A stretch of 64,000 nucleotides of DNA, taken from positions 22,102 to 86,101 of the forward strand of contig NZ_CBVI010000104.1 of the NCBI RefSeq assembly GCF_000513195.1, read 5' to 3'. Shown in pieces: positions 34,807 to 44,881 of the stretch. The notes under the pieces were generated by a model. It saw nothing but the letters and a program-made list of their open reading frames with translations, was not told the origin of the DNA and did not search any database. Numbering within the stretch: the stretch's first letter is position 1; each line of letters opens with the position of its first letter. The DNA comes from Bacteroides timonensis (GTDB taxonomy: Bacteria; Bacteroidota; Bacteroidia; Bacteroidales; Bacteroidaceae). The position numbers and the translations under genes are program-made.

Positions 34807-37800
34807 TCATTTATTCTTATTCAACTTAATAAACTCACTCGGAGTAATTCCAAACTGCTTCATGAAACATGAGGTAAAATATGAAGTGGTAGAAAACCCT
34901 AAACTCTCAGCAACTTCATTGATCCGAAGATCACCTTTAGCCAACATTTCGGCAGCCTTCTTTAATCGGCATAAACGGATAAAGTCATTAGGCGCCAAAG
35001 AAGTGATGGCTTTCACTTTTCTATAAAGGGTCGATACGCTCATATTCATATATTCAGCCAGGCTTTCAACCGACAAACAGGAATCAGACAAATTATTCAT
35101 CACATAATCATTCATCTTTCCAATAAACTTCTCATCTATACTGTTAGACGCAACACTTATGAGATGTGCATGAGGTGAGCGGACAAATGTAGAACGGATA
35201 AGCTCTCTGTTAGCTAAAAGATTTGAAACCTGAGCCAGTAAATGCTCTGTAGAGAACGGCTTCTCTATATAAGCATCAGCTTTCGATTCCAGTACATCAA
35301 TATGGGCCTGTAAAGAAACTTTTGCTGTTAATACAATAATAGGAATATGACAATATTTTATATTTGTTTTGACAGACTTACACAATTCAATTCCATCCAT
35401 CACCGGCATCATCAAATCACTAATAATCAGCGATACTACATGACTTTCCAATATTTCCAATGCTTGTTTCCCATTATCGGCAACCAACACATTATATTGT
35501 GGGGTTAGTTCTTCACAAACAAACTGACGCAATTCCACTTCATCATCAACCACCAGTACATTATACATACTCTTATGCATATAGTCTTTATTTCCTTCTA
35601 CAGAAGAGGTTTCCTTATAAAAAGGAGAATGTCCCGGCTCTGCAACATCATGCTGTTCCAAGGGTAAATCAAGCACAAAGGAATTCATCTCAGTAATGGA
35701 ATTATCAAGATAAAAAGCGCCATTATGCATCTCGGCCAGTGATTTAGCTAAAGGCAACCCTAATCCGGAACCTTTTGCCGGTACTCTTGCATCTTCTCCG
35801 AAATACTGGAAAAAAGGTTTAAAGATGTCTGTTGTCACATCTTTAGGGATTCTGTCTCCATCATTGTTCACCCTAATCCGAACAATAGAATTGTCTTCTT
35901 TCTGTATACTCACTAAAGATACCTCAACAATATGGTCACAGAATTTAATCGCATTGTTCAACATATTACTTAATATCTTTATCAAAGCCTCTTTATCAGC
36001 TATTATTTCACATTCCTCATCAGGCATGGAAAAATGAAAATCAATGCATCTCGTTTGAGCTATCGGAGTAAAACGGCTATAAGTCTCTTCAAGTAGTTGT
36101 TTGATATCCAGTTTTACAAAACTCATCAAGAAGGTAGAAGATTCTATCTTTCTGAAATCAAGTAGCTGATTTACCAGATCGAGCAAACGCTGAGTATTCT
36201 TACTCATAACAGCTATATTTTCATTCTCAGCAAGTTTCTTTTCTCCCGACTTTATTATACGGTTCAGTGACCCCATTATCAATGTCAAAGGGGTTCTTAT
36301 TTCATGAGTAATATTTGTAAAGAAACTAATCTTAGCCTGAAGAATTTCCTTATACTTCTCGTTCTGTAACATTTCTATCTGATGTCGTTCCTTCTCTTTG
36401 AGTTTTCTTCTGTATCTGATGAAAAACCAAGTAAATGTAGTAAAGATAATAAGAACATACAAGAAATACGCAAACGGCATACTCCAGAATGGAGGTTTTA
36501 CAATGACAGCCAATGAAGAAGCTTCGCCAGTCCATGTTCCGCTTTCTCTTGAAGCTTGTACACGAAGGGTGTATTTCCCCGGTGGTAACTTTGTATAATA
36601 CAATTTCTTAGGTCCTTGACTAACAATCCATTCATGATCTAACCCTTCAAGCTTATATCTATACCATACATCCTGAGAAATAGAATAAGTAGGTATAGCA
36701 AAATCAATACTAAAAGTAGACTGATCATAACGCAATGTTATTTTATCTGTAAAAATAATCGATTGTTTCAAAGGAGAATCCGGTTGATAGGTCTCTATTT
36801 CTTTATTAAATAACTGAAAACCTGTAAAGAATACTTTTAATGGTTCTAATGCCTTTATAAAATTCTCAGGCGAGAAAGCTATCATTCCTTTCAATGAGCC
36901 AAAATAAATATTGCCTATTCGATCCTGATAGCCGGAATTATAATTAAATTGATCTATCGGCAATCCATTCAACGTTGTAAACCTGCTTAAAGCTTTCTGC
37001 TCAGGATCATAATGCAATAAGCCATTCGAAGTAGTTACCCATAACATTCCTGTGGCATCCTCTATAATCTGATAAATAATTTGCCCGGAATAATCCAGTT
37101 TTGATAAAGTCTGAGTAAATGTCCCATCTGTCCTGTCATAAAGAAAAAGGCCGTTTCCTTCAGTACCAATCCATAAACGCTTCCGGGAATCTTCGAAGAT
37201 AGTAGTGATATAGTTACTTATGAATGGCATTGTCTTAACTGTTATCTTCTCATGTATCCCATTATATTTGAATGCAAACAATCCTCTCCCCATTGTAACA
37301 ACCCATAAAGTATGATCTAAATCCTCATAAATGGAATGTACAAGTCCCCAGTCCAGTTGCGGAACAATTTCAAATCTATTCTTTGACTCTACATAGCGGT
37401 ATAACCCTCCCATTGTACCAACCAATATTTCATTAAAAGAAGTCTTCCTGAAACAAACGATCCCATTAACCAATAATCCGGAACCAGTATTCTCACTACA
37501 GAAATGATTGATTATATTTTGCGACTTCAAATCAAACAGGTAGATACCACTATCAAAAGTTCCAATCCATATCATATTCTTATCAACCAACAAGCATTGT
37601 ATATTTTTGGATATGGGACGTCCATCCCATTTCAGATTAGTCAACGCCCTGAATACTTTTGTCTTGGTATCAAAATAGCATAACCCTCCATCTTCAGTTC
37701 CTACCCATAAATTTCCTTCCACATCCGGATGAATTTCACGAATAACATTTGCCTTTATACTTCCTTTTTCATCTTTCGGCAGATACTTATCAAACAATGT

Positions 37801-38811
37801 ATTATTACTCGACAAGTAATTCACACCACCAAAAAAAGTCCCTACCCAAATACCTTCTTCACGGTCTTTCAACAACATATGAACAGCATTATCAGAAAGC
37901 GAATAAGCATCATTATACGACTTCTGTAAATGATCAATAAATCCCAAGTCCAATTGATAGATATGAATGCCTGACTCTGTACCAAACCAGAATTCATCTT
38001 TATTCCGTTGAATAGCCGTATGGATATAAATAGGATTATTCTGAGAATCATTACTAAACAAGACTTTAACTTCACCATTGTTAGGGGAAAAACGCCTGGC
38101 CCCAATACGATCTGTAGTCACAACTAAGTCTCCATTACTACATTCCAGAATCCGATAAAGTAGAATATGTTTTGTTTTCTCTTCTTTTGTCAATATAGGA
38201 TAAGACGAAAACTCCATGCGTTGAGGATTAAACAAATAGATATTACCATCCAGACCCAATACCCACACACTACCGGACTGAGTCACTGTTATCCCTGTAG
38301 GCACAAAGAAATCAGATGCAGGAAAAAACTTATGATTTCCATTTTTTACATCCAAGCAATATATGCCCTTGGAATTTATAACCCAAAGGTTTCCCTGCTT
38401 GTCAAAAACTAAATTATCTATTAAACCTTCAATTGTCAGGTCAGCACTGACAAACGGAGCAAAAGTATCCTTCTCCGGATTGTAAGTACATAAACCATCT
38501 GAAGTCCCTAACCAGAGAGAACCATCCGGTGCTTCCGCCAGAGCAAGAACTGTATTGTTGGGAAGAGAATTGGACTGTTCCGGATCGGCCACATAGTTCT
38601 TAAACTTTGTACCATCGAACCGATTCAGACCAACTTTCGTACCAAACCACAGGAAACCTCTACGATCTTGAACTGCACAGAAAACAGTTTGCTGAGAAAG
38701 CCCATTCTCTTTGTCATATCGCTTAAAATAATAGTTTTCGGCAAAAAGGTTAGTTACTACCAAAGAGAGAAAAATTAGTAATAACGCTATTTCTTTTTTC
38801 TTTATGAGCAT
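34807..38811 (-). CDS. Hybrid two-component system regulator (HTCS)
   Basis: 1334-residue one-protein sensor and activator controlling a PUL. Signal peptide/first membrane segment about 7-24, then about 14 Reg_prop repeats ('LWVGTEDG', 'LWIGTEGNG', 'GIWVGTFF') making two propellers, and a Y_Y_Y domain (about 690-755). A membrane helix lies near 770-795. Next come a HisKA with 'FFTNITHEIRTPLTLIMG' (phospho-His about 836), a HATPase with 'NNAIKF' and 'GSGLGLPLAKSLAE', and a receiver 'VLVVDDE...ISDLMMPVMDG' (D1132). A C-terminal AraC HTH has 'LRINEVAESLGFSTTSYFTSCF'. It binds an oligosaccharide in the periplasm and probably activates the adjacent susC and GH51 promoters. Confidence 0.96.
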   Translation of the reverse strand: MLIKKKEIALLLIFLSLVVTNLFAENYYFKRYDKENGLSQQTVFCAVQDRRGFLWFGTKVGLNRFDGTKFKNYVADPEQSNSLPNNTVLALAEAPDGSLWLGTSDGLCTYNPEKDTFAPFVSADLTIEGLIDNLVFDKQGNLWVINSKGIYCLDVKNGNHKFFPASDFFVPTGITVTQSGSVWVLGLDGNIYLFNPQRMEFSSYPILTKEEKTKHILLYRILECSNGDLVVTTDRIGARRFSPNNGEVKVLFSNDSQNNPIYIHTAIQRNKDEFWFGTESGIHIYQLDLGFIDHLQKSYNDAYSLSDNAVHMLLKDREEGIWVGTFFGGVNYLSSNNTLFDKYLPKDEKGSIKANVIREIHPDVEGNLWVGTEDGGLCYFDTKTKVFRALTNLKWDGRPISKNIQCLLVDKNMIWIGTFDSGIYLFDLKSQNIINHFCSENTGSGLLVNGIVCFRKTSFNEILVGTMGGLYRYVESKNRFEIVPQLDWGLVHSIYEDLDHTLWVVTMGRGLFAFKYNGIHEKITVKTMPFISNYITTIFEDSRKRLWIGTEGNGLFLYDRTDGTFTQTLSKLDYSGQIIYQIIEDATGMLWVTTSNGLLHYDPEQKALSRFTTLNGLPIDQFNYNSGYQDRIGNIYFGSLKGMIAFSPENFIKALEPLKVFFTGFQLFNKEIETYQPDSPLKQSIIFTDKITLRYDQSTFSIDFAIPTYSISQDVWYRYKLEGLDHEWIVSQGPKKLYYTKLPPGKYTLRVQASRESGTWTGEASSLAVIVKPPFWSMPFAYFLYVLIIFTTFTWFFIRYRRKLKEKERHQIEMLQNEKYKEILQAKISFFTNITHEIRTPLTLIMGSLNRIIKSGEKKLAENENIAVMSKNTQRLLDLVNQLLDFRKIESSTFLMSFVKLDIKQLLEETYSRFTPIAQTRCIDFHFSMPDEECEIIADKEALIKILSNMLNNAIKFCDHIVEVSLVSIQKEDNSIVRIRVNNDGDRIPKDVTTDIFKPFFQYFGEDARVPAKGSGLGLPLAKSLAEMHNGAFYLDNSITEMNSFVLDLPLEQHDVAEPGHSPFYKETSSVEGNKDYMHKSMYNVLVVDDEVELRQFVCEELTPQYNVLVADNGKQALEILESHVVSLIISDLMMPVMDGIELCKSVKTNIKYCHIPIIVLTAKVSLQAHIDVLESKADAYIEKPFSTEHLLAQVSNLLANRELIRSTFVRSPHAHLISVASNSIDEKFIGKMNDYVMNNLSDSCLSVESLAEYMNMSVSTLYRKVKAITSLAPNDFIRLCRLKKAAEMLAKGDLRINEVAESLGFSTTSYFTSCFMKQFGITPSEFIKLNKNK

Positions 38812-38844
38812 AACTATACAATATGATTCATTGAAAGTGATCTA

Positions 38845-38852
38845 CAAATATA
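38845..38852 (-). promoter_or_regulatory. -7 box of the HTCS gene
   Basis: Minus-strand TATATTTG, full TAnnTTTG match, 34 bp before the HTCS ATG. It shows that the regulator has its own promoter in the 108-bp gap after the upstream gene. Confidence 0.55.
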
Positions 38853-38919
38853 ATAAAAACAGGCTACTCCCGCAGCAACAGATGGTTCTTTTCCGATCAT
38901 ATATCAGACCAAAGCCATT

Positions 38920-41310
38920 CTATCTATGGAGAGGTTTTCCACCTACTCCATAGATTGTCAATCTACTGCGAAGTTCAGGTAAACTCATATCAATCTGAGA
39001 TAGATCTTTTTTTCCGAAAGCTTCTTCCAGATTAACAATCGGCTCAATGTTCGCAATGCTTGCCCATGGAAGCCACAAGGATACAGACCTGAAAGCTAAA
39101 TCAGCAACATTAGTTGCTTCCGGCATAAATGCACGATATTTATAATTCATTCTACCGTCAAAGTCTGTATTCAGTTTCGTATTATTCTGTAAGAGTTTTG
39201 CCATATGTAAATAGAGTTCATTTCCGGTTTTGATATACAATTTATACATTTCATAAAACATATAAGCTATAAAATTATCAGCACCCGAATGTCCTGTAGC
39301 AATAATAGAAAACCCTGTAATGCCTCCGTTAACAAAAGGATTCTTTTTGGCATCTATTGCATCTCGGTTAGGAATGGCAAAATCATAACAATACGTCCAG
39401 CTCATAGCACAGTTTGCAGCATGCTCTGCCGCTTTCAGATATTTCAGATCCCCTGTCAGTTCATGTATGGCATTGAATCCGTAGAGAGCAAATATGGCTG
39501 CCTCTTTATCAACAGTATTAGGATTGTCCGGAGTTCCACCTACATATTTCCCTAATTTCAGATACAGTTCATTGTAAGAGAAATCAGCAGCTTTGATTGC
39601 AGCTTCTTTATATTTAGTCTCTCCGGTATGTTCAAACATCTTCACCAGAAATCTAATAGCCACCGGAGTATTCAATTTAGAAGTCCCATGAGTATTCCTA
39701 TCCCCTCCCGTCTCAACATCACCATTCGTCTTATATGCTCTATAAAAAGAACCGTCTTCATTTTGTTTCTTCACCAAATTAGAAGCAACCCTTTTAAGAG
39801 CTTGATTCCACGCTTCCTGAGGTTCATTGTGAGCCACAGAAATACGATAGGCATCCAGTAATCCCTCCATACCATCTACAAAACATCGAAGAAAACTTGG
39901 ATATTCCCGCCTTTGTCCGGCTGTGGCATTATCAGCAGGATCCCACCATACAGTGGGGAAATAAGTTTTCATGATGGCATCAGAAACCCAGAAATCAACC
40001 ATTGATTTACCTTTCCCCTTAGTCTCTGAATCATGATGATCCAGACCATAACGATACATGTGATATCCAACGGCTATTTGTTGTCCCACAAAACCCATTT
40101 GAAAAGATATCCCTTCAGTGTTTGTACCATCAGGTAAATCAAGTGACCATGGTAAACCTGCCGCTTTTATGTTTCCCTTTCCAAACATCCGATATTCAGC
40201 TTTAAAAAGTTCTATATTCTGCCGGTAGATTTCATCCATATTCATATCCACGATTGTCGGTTCTTCCGTTTTATAGCCCATACCAAACGCATACATCATA
40301 GCTTCATTATAATTATCCTTTTTATCAGGAATCAAGGCTACAGAATAGCTATGTATATTGCCCTCTTTCACCGAATGGTATCTTTTGGACCATATAGTCT
40401 TTGCATCCCTTTTTCTTCCGGCAACTTCATACGTTCTGGGCCCTTCTGCACACGGATAATGAAAATCCACCGATAATGAAGGATATATAGAGTAACCTAT
40501 TGAACCATATTGTAACGCATCATTCACCTCATAGAATGTTCCACCACCAGGATTTTGTCCGACATCTATCCTAGGATTATAATGCATGAGGGTTAAAGTA
40601 GTTCCTGTTACCTTTTCCCGAAGCATAGCCAGCGGCAGTCCCGTACGCGTTTCTTTTACATACATCCGGTCAGTATTCAGGTCAGCAGCAACCGCGTCTT
40701 CTCTTACTTCAGAGGTATTTCTATATAAAACAGAAGGAATAAAATACTCGAAATCATTGTTATCAGACGAACGAAGCCCGGTTTGAAATGAAATTGTACT
40801 GGCAAACCCGACATCCTCTGCCCGCGCTTCTTTCACTTTCACATCTCTATATATCCCAAATACCCCATCCTTTAATAAAGTATACTTATCTTCTACAATA
40901 AATACAGACCCTTTTTCCGTGTTGACACTGGCTGTAGCACAAAAGCCATATTTCTTTCTTATGACCTGATGATAAGGTTGCTTATAATCAGTTTCGATAT
41001 ATTCCCCCGTTGGTAAAGTATCACTTCCCCGGACAGTGATCCATGCAGGCAGTTCTTGGCTTCCCACTATCTCTTTACCATTCTGTAAAAATATAGCAAA
41101 ACCTTCATCCCCTTCTCTTAGTATAAGGGAATAATCACCATTTTTAATGATTTTCTCTGTATCACTTTCTTCTATACATTCCTGAGAAATAGTTTTCAAA
41201 TCACTTTTCCCGATCATGGCATGATAATGGCAGGATATGCCCAATAGACAAAATCCTGATATCATCAGTATCCGGAATACAACCTTTCTTATTCTTCTAT
41301 TTTTTTCCAT
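38920..41310 (-). CDS. Uncharacterised PUL lipoprotein, helical-toroid enzyme candidate (paralogue A)
   Basis: 796-residue lipoprotein (lipobox 'CLLGISC', Cys about 27; start ATG at 41310, not the frame end at 41478). The N-terminal half (about 60-400) is beta-rich like a supersandwich domain. The C-terminal half (about 440-780) has repeated paired helices as in (alpha/alpha)6 toroids. Shared with its neighbour are 'MGFVGQQIAVGYHMYRYG', 'FPTVWWDPA', 'ATGHSGADNF', 'NTK.N.DFDG...YKYR' and 'WLPWASIANIEPI'. I cannot place it in a named glycoside hydrolase or lyase family. A surface-attached or periplasmic glycan-cleaving enzyme is the best inference, from fold type and position between the HTCS and susCD. 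Confidence 0.8.
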   Translation of the reverse strand: MEKNRRIRKVVFRILMISGFCLLGISCHYHAMIGKSDLKTISQECIEESDTEKIIKNGDYSLILREGDEGFAIFLQNGKEIVGSQELPAWITVRGSDTLPTGEYIETDYKQPYHQVIRKKYGFCATASVNTEKGSVFIVEDKYTLLKDGVFGIYRDVKVKEARAEDVGFASTISFQTGLRSSDNNDFEYFIPSVLYRNTSEVREDAVAADLNTDRMYVKETRTGLPLAMLREKVTGTTLTLMHYNPRIDVGQNPGGGTFYEVNDALQYGSIGYSIYPSLSVDFHYPCAEGPRTYEVAGRKRDAKTIWSKRYHSVKEGNIHSYSVALIPDKKDNYNEAMMYAFGMGYKTEEPTIVDMNMDEIYRQNIELFKAEYRMFGKGNIKAAGLPWSLDLPDGTNTEGISFQMGFVGQQIAVGYHMYRYGLDHHDSETKGKGKSMVDFWVSDAIMKTYFPTVWWDPADNATAGQRREYPSFLRCFVDGMEGLLDAYRISVAHNEPQEAWNQALKRVASNLVKKQNEDGSFYRAYKTNGDVETGGDRNTHGTSKLNTPVAIRFLVKMFEHTGETKYKEAAIKAADFSYNELYLKLGKYVGGTPDNPNTVDKEAAIFALYGFNAIHELTGDLKYLKAAEHAANCAMSWTYCYDFAIPNRDAIDAKKNPFVNGGITGFSIIATGHSGADNFIAYMFYEMYKLYIKTGNELYLHMAKLLQNNTKLNTDFDGRMNYKYRAFMPEATNVADLAFRSVSLWLPWASIANIEPIVNLEEAFGKKDLSQIDMSLPELRSRLTIYGVGGKPLHR

Positions 41311-41321
41311 AAGCTCCTGAA

Positions 41322-43598
41322 TTAATATATTATTCCCTGATGTGCAGCATATACCGCATCTTTCTGTCTCAATGTAGATAAAGATTCTGTTCCTATACGT
41401 TCTATATCCATATCTCCATAAGCATCCTGTATCTTGAACAATGGATCTAAAGCAGATGCAGTAACCCAGGGTAACCACAAATTAACTCCATCTCCCCAAC
41501 GGGTGACCAATCTCAAGGCTTCCGTCTGTAATCCTCGATAAGCATACCCCAACGTACCATCATAATCCATAGTCTGTTTCGTATTTTTCTCCAATAGCCG
41601 GGCAATATGCAAGAAATACTCATCGCCTGTCAAAACATAGAGTCTCAGGTATTCAAAAGAATTATATGAAAGCCCACAATCTGCTCCGGAATGTCCGGTG
41701 GAAATGATTGTAATTCCAACAGTAGTCTTTTTGCTATCCCAAGCCATGAGGTTATTTCCTCCAGCCGCCGGAATATTCCAGGCATACATATAGGTTACAG
41801 TGTAATAAGCCGCTTGGGATGCTCCTTCAAGCCATTTTTTATCTTTGGTTAAATCGTACAAACAAAGGAAAGCCTCAATAATCTTTTGCCCGGACTCACG
41901 GTCTTTTACATACGGATTATCAATTACACTTCCCACATATTTATAGGGTTCATGAATCTCGCGATAGCAAAATTCTCCGGCTTTAACAGCAGCTGTCTTA
42001 TAGCATTCTTCCTTAGTAACTATATACATGTAAGTAAGAAAACGGATCAGATTGGAAGTAAGTAGTTTACCCGAATCTATAGAAGTCCCGCCATTGTCAA
42101 AAGCTTTGTCCCAGCTACCGTCGGCATGTTGTCGGCTCACCATCCAGTCAGCTGACCGCCGGCAATAATCCAACCAATTAGTTTTACTTCCGGGAAAATG
42201 TTTTTCAGCATGCGACCATGCTAAAACCATAGCCTCCAATCCACCTTGCATATTACGTAAGTCATTATGATTACGAAAGAAATTCCAAGGAGATATATCC
42301 CACCATATCCGTGGCATCCCATTAGGCGCCGAACTGTTCTCCGCCCAGAAATCAAGTATCTGCTCTCCCTTATCCGTATAGATGGAATTATTGGTTTCCA
42401 AGCCTTTCCGGTAAAGATAATATGCGCAAGGAATCTGCATCCCCACAAATCCCATAGAATAGGAAATCTCATTCACTTCCCCACTTGGAAGATGTACGGA
42501 GAAAGGAAAACCGGGGGCATCATTATCTTTCAGCCAATAATGATCTAAAACCTCCAGACTGTAATTCATTACATCTTCGTTATCCACCTCCAATACTTCA
42601 GGATTGTACAGATTGAATGTCGTTTTCCAGTGTTCCTCAAGCGCTTTTGGAAAAGCTACTTCTTTCTTAAATTGCAATTCCAGCATATAGGCATGTTCTA
42701 CACCAACCCGTACAGGATGACTCCGACGCGCCCACCGTCTTTCACGAGTTCCACCTCCGTCTGCATAAGTATGCTCACCTTCAGAACCAGGAAAGCAATA
42801 TACTAATGCAGGACTTTGGCTTGCCAAATAAAAACCCAATGAGCCGAAATGCATATCCGCATTTACCAGATGATCCATTCCCACCTCTTCCTTAAAAGTA
42901 ACCGGATTGAGATTATAGTCTACCAAAGCAACAGATACCTCCGAACTTTTATTTCTGAACATGGCCAGAGGTAATCCCATACGTTCCTCACGAGCTAGTA
43001 TCCAATCATGAGTAAAATCTGCGCCTATGGAGGATTCACTTAAATTAGATTCATCTTTATATATGAGAGAAGGTATGAAATATTCGCATCCGGTAATAGC
43101 TTGCTGTACTTCATTCCGTACCATAAAGTAAGAGTTGAACGCATGATCCTTACCGGAAGCTTTCATGACATCTACTACTCTCGACAAACGTAATTTATCT
43201 TCATTCTCCGCCACGGTATATACATCTGTCACTTCAAAATCAGAACCGGAGTCCGTGATTATCCTGGCTTTACAAACCAATCGATCATTTTGTTTTTCTG
43301 CTTCCTGATACGCTGCCCTGTACCATTTAGACGACTGTACACCTACTGGGAATACTTCTAAACACACAATCGCTTCATCGACAGGTATATATTTCTGCCC
43401 CCATCCTGTTATTGTTACTGTATAACCCGTATTCTCTTTCCAGGCGAGCATAAGTTCCGGATTACCGGAACCTATACTAATATTTTCATTATGAACCGGG
43501 CCTGGAGGCTCCTCTGTTAAATCATCATTATCTGAACATCCTGCATTCAGCATCAGGCAAAAAACAACTGCTATAATTTTCATTATTTTATTGTCCAT
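41322..43598 (-). CDS. Uncharacterised PUL lipoprotein, helical-toroid enzyme candidate (paralogue B)
   Basis: 758-residue lipoprotein (lipobox 'MLNAGC', Cys about 21), 11 bp upstream of paralogue A and clearly homologous along its full length. Matching blocks are 'SYSMGFVGMQIPCAYYLYRKG' (in part), 'MPRIWWDISPWN', 'STGHSGADCGL', 'NTKQTMDYDGTLGYAYRG' and 'NLWLPWVTASALDPLF'. The N-terminal beta domain has 'WYRAAYQEAEKQNDRLVCKARI'. Conserved between the two are Trp-Trp-Asp, His-Ser-Gly-Ala-Asp and Asp-x-Asp-Gly, which are good candidates for active-site residues. The tandem pair probably acts on two linkages or two ends of the same glycan. Cotranscribed with the DUF3823 gene (3-bp gap). Confidence 0.8.
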   Translation of the reverse strand: MDNKIMKIIAVVFCLMLNAGCSDNDDLTEEPPGPVHNENISIGSGNPELMLAWKENTGYTVTITGWGQKYIPVDEAIVCLEVFPVGVQSSKWYRAAYQEAEKQNDRLVCKARIITDSGSDFEVTDVYTVAENEDKLRLSRVVDVMKASGKDHAFNSYFMVRNEVQQAITGCEYFIPSLIYKDESNLSESSIGADFTHDWILAREERMGLPLAMFRNKSSEVSVALVDYNLNPVTFKEEVGMDHLVNADMHFGSLGFYLASQSPALVYCFPGSEGEHTYADGGGTRERRWARRSHPVRVGVEHAYMLELQFKKEVAFPKALEEHWKTTFNLYNPEVLEVDNEDVMNYSLEVLDHYWLKDNDAPGFPFSVHLPSGEVNEISYSMGFVGMQIPCAYYLYRKGLETNNSIYTDKGEQILDFWAENSSAPNGMPRIWWDISPWNFFRNHNDLRNMQGGLEAMVLAWSHAEKHFPGSKTNWLDYCRRSADWMVSRQHADGSWDKAFDNGGTSIDSGKLLTSNLIRFLTYMYIVTKEECYKTAAVKAGEFCYREIHEPYKYVGSVIDNPYVKDRESGQKIIEAFLCLYDLTKDKKWLEGASQAAYYTVTYMYAWNIPAAGGNNLMAWDSKKTTVGITIISTGHSGADCGLSYNSFEYLRLYVLTGDEYFLHIARLLEKNTKQTMDYDGTLGYAYRGLQTEALRLVTRWGDGVNLWLPWVTASALDPLFKIQDAYGDMDIERIGTESLSTLRQKDAVYAAHQGIIY

Positions 43599-43601
43599 AT
43601 T

Positions 43602-44858
43602 CTAAATTGCATAGATAGTAAATGCTGTAAATGATAATGCATTCGTTTCTCCACCCGGGAAATTGACTACATATCCCATACTAACTTCCGTTTCTTGTTC
43701 CAAAGTTATATTAAGTGGCATGGAAACACGACTTGCAGGATCTCCACAATCACTCTGGGCTATAATACTCGGACTTTTCCATTCAATTCCTTTACCTTTT
43801 GCTACAACAAAGAAAGCACGGTCTTTTCCACCTTCATTTTCAATATCCCACCAATTGAAACCACGGGTAGCTATAAACAGGTATTTTCCTGCAGGCAAAG
43901 TGAATGTCTGATAAACAGCTCCCTGTAAGGCAGTAGGATTCCCCCAGTTCTCAGCACACATAAACAAGCGGTCACTCCAACCGTCATACATTGTATACTG
44001 TACGGCTGCGTTAGATGTTAACCAGTCTGAAAGGATACCACGGCGAGAATCCGGGAAATAGGAAACAACATTAAACGGCTGTTTATAATTCTTTAGATAT
44101 TGATTCGTAATATCATCAAACTCTTCCGGAATCCCAGTAATTTCTTTCGTTTCTGAGAAAAGATAATAATCAGGAATGTTCTCCAACTCAAGTGCCACAC
44201 GATAAAAAGCATTGTCCCTGTAATTCTCTTTATAGCCGGTACGATATTTTATCGCATCTATAGACACCGTCAGTTCTCCGTCACCGCTAAAATTAGCATC
44301 CACTTCCTGTTCGGCAACAACCGGACTTTTACTGTTTACAAAGTGGTTAATACCTAAATAAATACGAGCTTTCACTATACGTGGAGCAGGCTTACTCGTT
44401 CCAGAAACTTTTTTCACCTTAAACTTGGCAACAATGTTAATGCCTTCCAATTTTGCATCCAAATCAGATATCTCATAATAAGGTGTGATGTGAAAATCCT
44501 GACGTACATCCTTTTTCAGATCATAATAAATAGAATCATATCCTACTGTCCCAGCTGGAAACTCATTTATTTCAAACGGATACTTTACATTCCCTAAAGT
44601 TAGTTTATATTCTCCGGAATGTAGCAATTGCTGGTATGAACCATCAGCCAAAGTGTGCATTTTCGTTCCCCAGTCTACCTTACCGAACCCTTCCTGGAAA
44701 AAGAGAAATATATCACGCGCATCATTACCATCACATAGAAATGGTTTATCATTATAGAGTAATTGCCCAGAGAAAGTTACGCTCGGCGCATCATAATTAT
44801 CATACTCACAAGCAGTAAACAATATCGTAGCCAATAATAATATAATAATCTTCTTCAT
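43602..44858 (-). CDS. DUF3823-type surface glycan-binding protein candidate
   Basis: 418-residue lipoprotein (lipobox 'ILFTAC', Cys about 17). The N-terminal domain 'APSVTFSGQLLYNDKPF' and 'LKKDVRQDFHITPYYEI' match DUF3823. The C-terminal region, 'FTLPAGKYLFIATRGFNWWDIENEG' onwards, looks like the DUF5013 galactose-binding-like domain common after DUF3823 in PULs. The frame can be read from a TTG at 44864, but the ATG at 44858 starts the signal. Placed directly after susD, where surface glycan-binding proteins (SusE/F position) are encoded. Ligand unknown. Confidence 0.85.
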   Translation of the reverse strand: MKKIIILLLATILFTACEYDNYDAPSVTFSGQLLYNDKPFLCDGNDARDIFLFFQEGFGKVDWGTKMHTLADGSYQQLLHSGEYKLTLGNVKYPFEINEFPAGTVGYDSIYYDLKKDVRQDFHITPYYEISDLDAKLEGINIVAKFKVKKVSGTSKPAPRIVKARIYLGINHFVNSKSPVVAEQEVDANFSGDGELTVSIDAIKYRTGYKENYRDNAFYRVALELENIPDYYLFSETKEITGIPEEFDDITNQYLKNYKQPFNVVSYFPDSRRGILSDWLTSNAAVQYTMYDGWSDRLFMCAENWGNPTALQGAVYQTFTLPAGKYLFIATRGFNWWDIENEGGKDRAFFVVAKGKGIEWKSPSIIAQSDCGDPASRVSMPLNITLEQETEVSMGYVVNFPGGETNALSFTAFTIYAI

Positions 44859-44881
44859 AATCAATTTACTATTAATAGGTT

